Of a stretch of 64,000 nucleotides of DNA, positions 57,175 to 64,000 are shown piece by piece; the stretch's first letter is position 1, and each line of letters starts with the position of its first letter. The DNA is from Candolleomyces eurysporus (lineage: Eukaryota > Basidiomycota > Agaricomycetes > Agaricales > Psathyrellaceae), in NCBI GenBank assembly GCA_027579435.1, contig JANBPK010000706.1, forward strand, positions 186,001-250,000. The letters are read 5' to 3'. The notes under the pieces were generated by a model, which was not told the DNA's origin, ran no database searches, and saw nothing but the letters and a program-made list of their open reading frames with translations. A program made the position numbers and the translations under genes.

Positions 57175-57741
57175 TAGAATTAAATACGGTGTCTGCTCCT
57201 ATTCTACTTCTAGATTGTGTGTCATCGAGTACAAACTAATCTCAGCTTTAAAATGAAAGACAAGATGTCGACTACGCATTCCCGACGCACGATAAACCAG
57301 CTCACCGTGGGAGCTCGATGTGCTGCACTGTCGCTCGTCGGCGGTCCCGATACCAATGATGGCTTGCTCAGATTCCATTCCTTGAGTCTCCCCGTCGTCC
57401 ACACCAGTTAAACTTGACTCAGCCAATGGCACCGGGCGCTTAGCGCTTAGCTTGTGACTTGCGCTGGACTCAGAAGGCTGGGCTCGAGCGAAGTGTGGAC
57501 GGCCCAAAGTACTGGCGGATTTACAGCAATCGAATACACGTGTAAAGATAGGTTCCCGCATCCCCTTCCCCTTCATTAATTGTGGCGTAATAGCACTGCC
57601 AACGTCGGCCTTAACAGCTTGTAGGCACGTCAGCGGGATGGGCGTCTAAATCTGTCCCTTAAAAAGCCTCCCGTTCCAGAACACCCCATTTTCGACGCCT
57701 CCCTTTGTGACGTCCAAATTCGCTGTGACAGCAGCAAGGCA
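57175..57741. other. Intergenic with promoter of member 16
   Basis: No gene is supported. A GGGCGCTTAG box lies near 57,430, and the block at 57,639-57,666 is the likely promoter of member 16. Confidence 0.5.
57639..57666 (+). promoter_or_regulatory. Family-type promoter block of member 16
   Basis: GGGCGTCTAAATCTGTCCC followed by TTAAAAAG in the TATA position, about 80 bp before the ATG at 57742. Confidence 0.5.
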
Positions 57742-60306
57742 ATGGACTCGGGTGAGTGTCAAGTATCTCAGTGCGGGTGTGAGTAGTACTGACAACGTTG
57801 GGCTCTGCAGCAATCTCTGCTACTAGCCTCGCTAATACTGGCCCTGGTGCTGGCCCTGGCTCGGAGACGCGATTGAGCCCGGACGAGGTCATAGCACTGG
57901 GAGCCAGCAATCAGACGACTGCCCTCAGACGGAGCCTGATAGAAGCTGAACACAAGGTCGACCTATGGAAAGAACAAGCGGAACAGGCGCGTGCGGAGTC
58001 TGTGCACTGCAAGAGCAGCGTCAAGTTTCTTCAAATGGAGCTTGAGTCCACTCAGAAGGAACTTCTTCGAGCTCAAAGTGACTGTAGGCAGCAGGGGGAA
58101 CTAGTCGTGGAATTGAGGAAGGAGATCGGTGAGTTTGAGGGTACCCTCAATCCGGACAGCGCTGATATTAGGCGCAGAGAACAAGGATAAACTGTCAAAG
58201 GAGCATACAGATTTGATCGAAAGCATGCGTACCGAATACAAGGAAAATAGAGACACTCTTCAAGCAGAACTTCAGTCCACTCGGGAGGAGCTCGCCAGAG
58301 TTAAGGATGGACACCACCAGCAGACCAATCTCCTCAGCGAGTTGAGAGCAGAAATTGGTGAGTCGGGTCCTGGTTGTTCAGCACCTTCATCTAGCAGAAT
58401 CTGAAAGACGCGGCAGAGCGCAAGGAGCAGCTAGCAAAGGAAGAAACCGAAGTCCTCTTGACACGATATACGTCGTCAAAGCTCAACGCCGAGGACCTTC
58501 AAACACAACTCGAATCTGCTCAGAAGGAACTCGTTCAGCTTCGGGGTGAATACGAAGAGCAAGGAAAGCTTGTTTTACATCAAAAGGAAGAAATTAGTAC
58601 GTCAATCCGGATTGAGCAGAATCAAACCAGCGATTGTACTGACGGCGCTTTCATTTAGTGGCAGTCGCTGCTGCCGCGGAAGCCAGTACAAAACGCAACA
58701 AAGCCAGAATATCGTTAATCAGACTCGCAATCCCCACACCAGTCGACCAAGACGCACCCGAGCTTGAAGCCGCTAGTGCCCCAGGCAAGAGCCCTATCGA
58801 AGGCAGTGATCCATCGAGTCCCTCAGAGTGCAAGCTGCACCGTTCTCCTGCGCGCTCAGCCGCCCGCCACTCCTGGACTCGCTCTGCTGAGCTTCAGCAG
58901 CTCGCGAAAGCTCATGAAAACCTGAAGACGAAGCTTGAAGAGATTGAAGGCGATGCCAATCGTTATCGCTCTCTCTATCACGACGAAAGAACCAAACTCC
59001 GGCGGATCACCGACCAGTACAACGCCGCGAGGAAGCACACCCATGTGTTGTACGAGGACTTGAGGGCAGCGAAGGACGAGCTGAACGCTGCCATGGGGTG
59101 GTTTGGTGATGCTCAGGACAGCCCACTCGAGCTGGGTGGAACGCTACCCAGTGCCAGTAGTGAGCAGGTGTTCCCGACCAAGGCCGATACGCTGTCTGTC
59201 CCGGATGTCGTGCAAATGGTCAGCGCATTGAACGAAGAGATTTACCAGATAGCTGTATTTCTTGGACAAGCGCTGGTTTACGATGAACCGGGGGCGGATA
59301 GACACACGGCTACGTGCGAGGAAGTGGGCCGTATCTTGATGTCGGAGAAGCTGGCAAATGTGTTGGCTGAGGAATCAAAGAGAAACAGAAGGCCTGAGGA
59401 TGCGATTAACCCACTCCTAGCGCAGATCGTTATGCAGGTCACCCTAGCGAGTTGGTGTTACCATGTCGGATGCAAGTGGACGTTGAGCCAGAGGACTCAG
59501 GCCGAGGTAGAAGGAGGAACCCAAGAGCCGAAGCAGGATGCCGGTAACACATGGGACTATTGGAGGCAGGATTCGGAGGATCATGATTGGTTCATAGCAG
59601 AGCTGTATGATAGGATTTGCGATCACGGTAAGTCAGCAGGCTTGACTCACAGACGTCAGCGTGACTGAATGACTATTTTCAGAGGACCAGGCTGTTGCAG
59701 GCCGCTGGCGCTCCATTACCAAAGCCCATATCCCTTTCTTCACAGGTGGATNGGGGGGACTCGTTGATGAGAACCATTATTTCAGTCATGAGAATTGCTG
59801 GGTGGGCGACACGCCCAGACAATGACGAAACCCATCTCAAGCAACGCCTGGTCCCTATGTTCCAGCTCCTGGTCGGATTGCGCAGGGCGATGGGTGAAGA
59901 AGTCACCTCTGTTGACCTCGAGCTCGTGGGCATTAACTCGGGGGAAGGATTCGACCCGGCGTCGATGGAGGATTCATATTCTGATAGCAGGACTTGGGAT
60001 CTGGACAGGAGCAGGGCTAGCAAGCCAGAGGCGGTTATGGGTACAGTCGGACTTGGGTTGCTGAGGACGGTGATAAACGGGGCGAAGATAGGTAGGATGC
60101 GTGGGCAGCGGGACCTCGTGTTGAAGCCGAGGGTTATGCTTGAGGGCTCGATTCAGGAGATTCTCGGTCCCCCATTCCCCGTTGGAATTGATCGCAGGGC
60201 TGCGTCTGGGGATGGTGAAATTTCCCCCCTTCTTCATATAGCTCGCAGCGAGCTATCTTTACGAGCCCCAGCAAATGCTGACGAACTTCCTTGGGTATAT
60301 GTATGA
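57742..60306 (+). CDS. EPGAG coiled-coil family member 16 (longest form, 759 aa)
   Basis: Exons 57742-57751, 57811-58128, 58178-58357, 58417-58596, 58659-59627 and 59683-60306, all phase 1. Deleting the N at 59752 gives 760 codons and the expected Gly-Trp-Gly-Asp-Ser at the start of the last exon. The signature is Thr-Gly-Pro-Gly-Ala-Gly-Pro. Exons 2-4 are three coiled-coil modules (exons 3 and 4 are both 180 nt). Exon 5 starts with an Ala-rich helix, a Pro/Ser linker and another coiled coil (Leu-Glu-Glu-Ile-Glu-Gly-Asp). The helical domain from about residue 404 includes Leu-Ala-Gln-Ile-Val-Met-Gln-Val-Thr-Leu. It is the most complete set of modules in the window. Confidence 0.88.
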
Positions 60307-60679
60307 TGAATTGAGTGTGCATGTGTATCTACAACCGAATGTCAAGTAGTCATAGGTAGTGAACTCTACACTCCAGCTGGCATTTTGAGCATCGTGAAAC
60401 GAACTTGGGTTTTTAGAAAGTCCGTCTGAGATAGACCCCTAAGAACAACTTTGGAGATAAGATTGACACCATCACTCGCGTGTAAGCAGTTGATCGATTC
60501 TTGGCAAGGGTGCCGGTCGTGATCGCGTCACTTTTCGCAATGCACGTCGACGCTGTCCTCAACGGTGGCGGCGTCCAACGCTGTCTGCCATCCTTCACCC
60601 GCTCAGCGACGACGACAAGGGCTACTCACACGACTGGACAACTATCACTGACACCAGGCAACCCCAACAGACCCTAGAA
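60307..60679. other. Intergenic, no gene
   Basis: 3' flank of member 16 and probable promoter of the carrier gene. No supported frame. Confidence 0.5.
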
Positions 60680-62204
60680 ATGCAAGACAAGATGTCGACA
60701 AAACATACCCAAGCTACGATTAACGAGCTCATTGCAGGGAGCGTCGGAGGTGCTGCTCAGGTCTTGGTTGGGCAGCCTCTGGATACCGTTAAGACGCGCG
60801 CTCAGATTGCGCCGAGTGAGCTCCCTTGAGGTTTTTCTGGTGTTCTCAGCTGATTATCGGTTTACGCCTCACGTTACGCAGAAGGAATGTTTGTGAGTAA
60901 TCTATGGATCCTGCCCTCAGTGGCAAATCGGGAGGACGTAAATATTGACGAGGACGAGGACGACAGAAAGGTCCAATGGATATCCTCACGCAGACCCTGA
61001 GGAAGGAAGGGTTCTTCGCTTTGTATAAAGGTGTGTATTATACGCGTCGAGCTCTCGTTTCATTGACTAACACATATCCGATATCTCTCGCAAACCTCCA
61101 CTCAAATGGCGCTCTAAATACCGATCTACTATCATCCTAACGCCCTCAGGAATGGCCAGTCCCCTCCTGGGGATCGCAGGTGTCAACTCGCTCCTCTTCG
61201 CCTCCTACGGGATCTCCAAACGCCTTATCTCGCCGTACCCCAACCTCTCCCTCAAGGAGATCGCCCTTGCAGGCGCCATGGCAGGTGCCGCGAATGCTAT
61301 TCTTGCTAGTCCAGGTATATACCAAATTCTTTCTCTTTTATGGTTTTTGCTGAGCTTTCTCTCGTAGTTGAGATGTTTAAAGTCCGAATGCAAGGACAGT
61401 ATGGTGGCAAGGACGACAAGCGGCTGAGAGTGGTGGTTAGTGATATGTGGAAGCAGTATGGGTTCAAGAAAGGGATTATGAGAGGATATTGGGTGCGTTG
61501 TTTGCTCATCCTTCTCGTCAAACGACCAATCAACTGACTGTGGCCTCAATTTATTATTGCGTTGATGTTATAGGTAACAGTCCTCCGTGAAATTCCTGCT
61601 TATGCAGGGTTCTACTCTGCTTTCGAATTCTCGAAACGCGAATTCCGGAAACGTTATGGGGAGGAACTGCCTGTGTGGGCGCTCCTGGCGAGTGGGTCAA
61701 CAGGTGGTATCGCGTATTGGCTAGCGTGTTATCCTCTCGGTACGTTCCTTATCCACATTTACTGTTTTTGCCGTCGCTTGGCTCACAGCTCTCACCTGAT
61801 GGTGCGGCAGATGTTGTGAAATCCCGTATCCAGCTCCGCCCAACACCACCAGCGGGTACACCAGTTCAGTATATCGCGCACGAGTTTAAGACGATCGTGG
61901 TCGAGTCTGGGTTGTGCGTCCTCTCCCTCCTTCCGGTCCGGTCGTACTCGTTTGCTGATTAACTATTGTTCCCTGCAGCCGAGGTCTTTTCAAGGGACTG
62001 TCCCCCTCGTGTGCGTACACTCTTCTCACCGATGGCTCATTTTGACTGACCGAGAAATGTAGTACTCCGAAGTATTCCTGCAGCTGCGAGTACGTTTGCC
62101 GCTTTTGAGCTCACACGAGGTACTTTCACATCTCCTTCTCCCTCGGGTTGTTTAACTAATGAACTGGGGCTACAGAGTGGCTTGAAAAGGTTACTGGTGT
62201 ATGA
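60680..62204 (+). CDS. Mitochondrial carrier (SLC25 family), Ymc1/carnitine-carrier-like (295 aa)
   Basis: Ten exons: 60680-60815, 60882-60892 (11 nt), 60967-61030, 61150-61314, 61368-61492, 61574-61739, 61811-61913, 61979-62010, 62063-62119 and 62176-62204; 296 codons. There are three carrier repeats, each with the Pro-x-Asp/Glu-x-x-Lys/Arg motif: Gln-Pro-Leu-Asp-Thr-Val-Lys, Ser-Pro-Val-Glu-Met-Phe-Lys and Tyr-Pro-Leu-Asp-Val-Val-Lys. Six membrane helices are expected in the inner mitochondrial membrane. The first-repeat context Gly-Gly-Ala-Ala-Gln-Val-Leu-Val-Gly-Gln-Pro resembles the yeast Ymc1/Ymc2 group. The substrate is uncertain (amino-acid or acylcarnitine type). Met at 60692 is an alternative start. 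Unrelated to the coiled-coil family. Confidence 0.88.
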
Positions 62205-62376
62205 TGCGTATGGTGGCTGCAGGAAGCGGGTTTTGTGCTTTGCGCCACTACATTTCTTGTATGTTTTTGGAAATACAAATAGTGGTACAAATTTTCTAAC
62301 TAAGTTCATGATTCGAGCTCATGCCTCGACCATACTCGCTGGCTCATCGAAGGTGCGAAACTCTAGCTCACCGCCA

Positions 62377-64000
62377 CTACAGTCCAAAGTGCACATAAGG
62401 CACCCACACCAACGACTCGGGTGTGTTGCCAAGTTTCTTGCGAATGCCATGCGTGATTGCGTGGTGTAATGACTGGCCAGCATGTCGACCGTCGATATCT
62501 GGTGCCCCAGCTGCAGCGGAACGAGTCAAAAGGTCGTCGTAAAAGCTCTCTGCGATCTCTGACGCATATTTATCCTTGATAGACCACATCGTCCCCACCA
62601 CTCCCCTGTACCCCGCAGCCAACATCCCCGCGGCAAGATGCACGGCTTCTTCCGACAGTTTTTCGTCTCCTGTGCTCGTCTGACACGCCGAAAGGAACGC
62701 TATATCGGCGTTGCACATGTTGGCTTGGATAATCTTGGAGAGTTTCAGGCGTCCATCGCGCAGGTGGAAGCCGCTTCTCAGAGGTTCGTCAACATCCTGC
62801 TTGGCGTGGCATGCGAGGTGGACGCAGGTGTACTTCTTCATGTTGGACACCCCTGCCTCTATAACGGCTGTACCATCCTTCTCTCCTCCTAGTGTCATGG
62901 TTGGAATCCCTCGGCTGTTGAGAAGACTCTTGATGGCTTCGACTTCTGCTTTTGCTCCGGGGATCTCAGTCAGTCCTGGAGCATTGTGTTCACCTATCAG
63001 GAGGACACCCCGCTCCACTGGGGCTTTCGTCGGTGTGCTGGGCTCTGGATTGGGCTTCAAACGTTCCAGAAGGGATGATAAGGTCGGAATATATGAGGAA
63101 ACAGCGTAATCGGAGATACTGACGGCGTCTGGACGACCGTAGACTCCGGCTGCGTGGAGGGGAAGAAACGAAAGGGATCCGGTCGGGCACCACCATATTC
63201 TTTGTTCTGGCACCCTGTCCTTCGAGGCCTGCCGAAAGGGTTTAGCATCCATTCGGGGAGACAAACTGCCCCTGACTCACTGTGAGAGATAGTTTGTTCA
63301 CGATATGTTTGACAATCCGGGTCCAGAGCTGCTTCAGCACGTATTCCAGCATGCTCGCACTTCCTCCGACCCGCTGGACTGGGCGTATTCCTCTGCCATC
63401 GGGGTCGCTCCCAAGGATCTCCTCTCCTTCTACCGAGCTGTCGTACCCCCGCATTCGAACACCCTCTGCGACGAGACTATGATGCAAGTTGGTTCGCCAT
63501 TGTTCCACCATGTCGTAGGTCAGCTCTTGAAGATGCAAATGCATGGGTTTCATAGCGCCCGATTGAAGAACAAGAGCGTCACATCTCGTTTGATGGATGA
63601 CGATAAAGACTATGGCGCAATTCGCAGGGATACGATCGAACCACTCTTCGACTAGCGGTGGCTTCAGGAAGTCTTCAAAGCCTTCTATAAGTCGAACTTC
63701 GGTAAGAACCTCCTCCCATTCCTGAGCGAGGTTAACGTGGGATACCACGTCGTCTTGCAACAGGATCTTCTGCTCCATATAAATCTCCGCGTCTAAGCTT
63801 GATCCTGTGGAGTCCAACGGTCCAGATTCCGACTCTGGACTAGGAGATGTATGAACGGTGCGCGAGCCCATCTGTTCTAGCAAAGGAGACAGATGGGTCA
63901 GTCGATCTGCTAGCCCGGGGTTCACACTTCGGAGAGAATCCACGGGTGTTCGAAGGCTGTTAAGCTGAGTCCAGACGAGGCAACGACCCTGCTCGAGCCA
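62377..64000 (-). CDS. CHAT-domain protease-like protein, 5' end beyond the window
   Basis: The visible exons are >64000-63281 and 63228-62377, in frame with the window edge and joined in phase 0 through a 52-bp intron. The C-terminal about 300 residues are a CHAT domain (caspase-like fold): Thr-Gly-Ser-Leu-Ser-Phe-Leu-Pro-Leu-His-Ala, the catalytic His in His-Leu-Ala-Cys-His-Ala, the catalytic Cys in Leu-Ser-Ala-Cys-Gln-Thr-Ser, then Gly-Val-Val-Gly-Thr-Met-Trp-Ser. Upstream lies Leu-Glu-Gln-Gly-Arg-Cys-Leu-Val-Trp, which usually sits just after TPR-like repeats in fungal CHAT proteins, so a repeat region probably continues outside the window. CHAT proteins are plentiful in Agaricomycetes and are thought to be proteases, some linked to programmed cell death. 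It converges on the carrier gene (172 bp apart). Confidence 0.9.

Noticed and set aside
1..64000. Transposons, CRISPR-like arrays, tRNA or rRNA genes
   Set aside because: No transposase or reverse-transcriptase motifs, regular spacer arrays or cloverleaf-like sequences were noticed. The repeats present are segmental duplications plus one short unknown element.
906..64000. A gasdermin or NLR-type cell-death module formed by the family and the CHAT gene
   Set aside because: No gasdermin-like pore domain, NACHT or NB-ARC motif is visible in the family; proximity alone is not evidence.

Overview
This window is nuclear DNA from a filamentous basidiomycete, most likely an Agaricomycete. The evidence is dense genes with many short introns (about 50-70 bp, GT..AG), a Rex4-type exonuclease, an SLC25 carrier, a hexose-type MFS transporter, a CHAT-domain protein and lineage-type membrane proteins. 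There is no rRNA, recognisable tRNA, CRISPR array or complete transposon. All gene models below were spliced by hand; for nearly every model the summed exon length is an exact multiple of three. About 20 N symbols sit next to homopolymer runs. Wherever one falls inside an exon, deleting it restores the frame, so I treat these Ns as spurious extra bases rather than mutations. || Most of the window (about 0.9-60.3 kb) is occupied by one expanded, uncharacterised gene family, called here the EPGAG coiled-coil family. I find 16 members, numbered 1-16 by position and lying on both strands, and at least eight broken remnants. A typical member has a first exon of exactly 10 nt (ATG plus two codons plus one base), then an exon carrying a Glu-Pro-Gly-Ala-Gly signature and a coiled coil with a Leu-Trp-Lys-Glu-Gln core. 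One or more further coiled-coil exons, an acidic Ser/Asp exon and a long helical exon follow. In the long forms the gene ends with two exons that encode a conserved all-helical C-terminal domain of about 330 residues. Nearly all introns are in phase 1, so exons can be lost or gained without breaking the frame, and members do differ in this way. Long members are 1, 2, 4, 7, 12, 13, 14, 15 and 16. Members 5, 6, 8, 9, 10 and 11 are short and lack the C-terminal domain. Member 3 has an acyl-CoA-binding (ACBP) domain in its place. || Layout: member 1 (0.9-2.9 kb); a coiled-coil/disordered protein (3.5-5.6 kb); a small Cys-containing protein (6.3-6.9 kb); a relic (8.0-8.5 kb); a multi-pass membrane protein (9.1-11.4 kb); a small ORF related to that relic (12.0-12.4 kb); a sugar transporter (13.0-15.7 kb). 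The family block follows from 15.9 to 54.9 kb, interrupted by a divergently transcribed REX4 gene (36.4-38.0 kb). After it come an unrelated 246-aa protein (56.3-57.2 kb), member 16 (57.7-60.3 kb), a mitochondrial carrier (60.7-62.2 kb) and a CHAT-domain gene running off the right edge. || The block grew by segmental duplication that can be read directly. There is an inverted duplication of about 3.9 kb (about 20.0-23.8 kb against 47.2-51.2 kb), direct duplications at 26.7-28.4 / 32.1-33.7 / 33.7-34.5 kb, and a tandem unit at 38.0 / 39.8 / 42.5 kb that carried a piece of REX4 with it. Many members share a promoter block: a GGGCGC(T/C)TAAA-like box followed by a TATA box, 60-130 bp before the ATG. 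The function of the family is unknown. The architecture (coiled coils, exchangeable symmetric exons, rapid birth and death, one lipid-binding chimera) suggests a diversifying oligomeric protein system, but that is inference.
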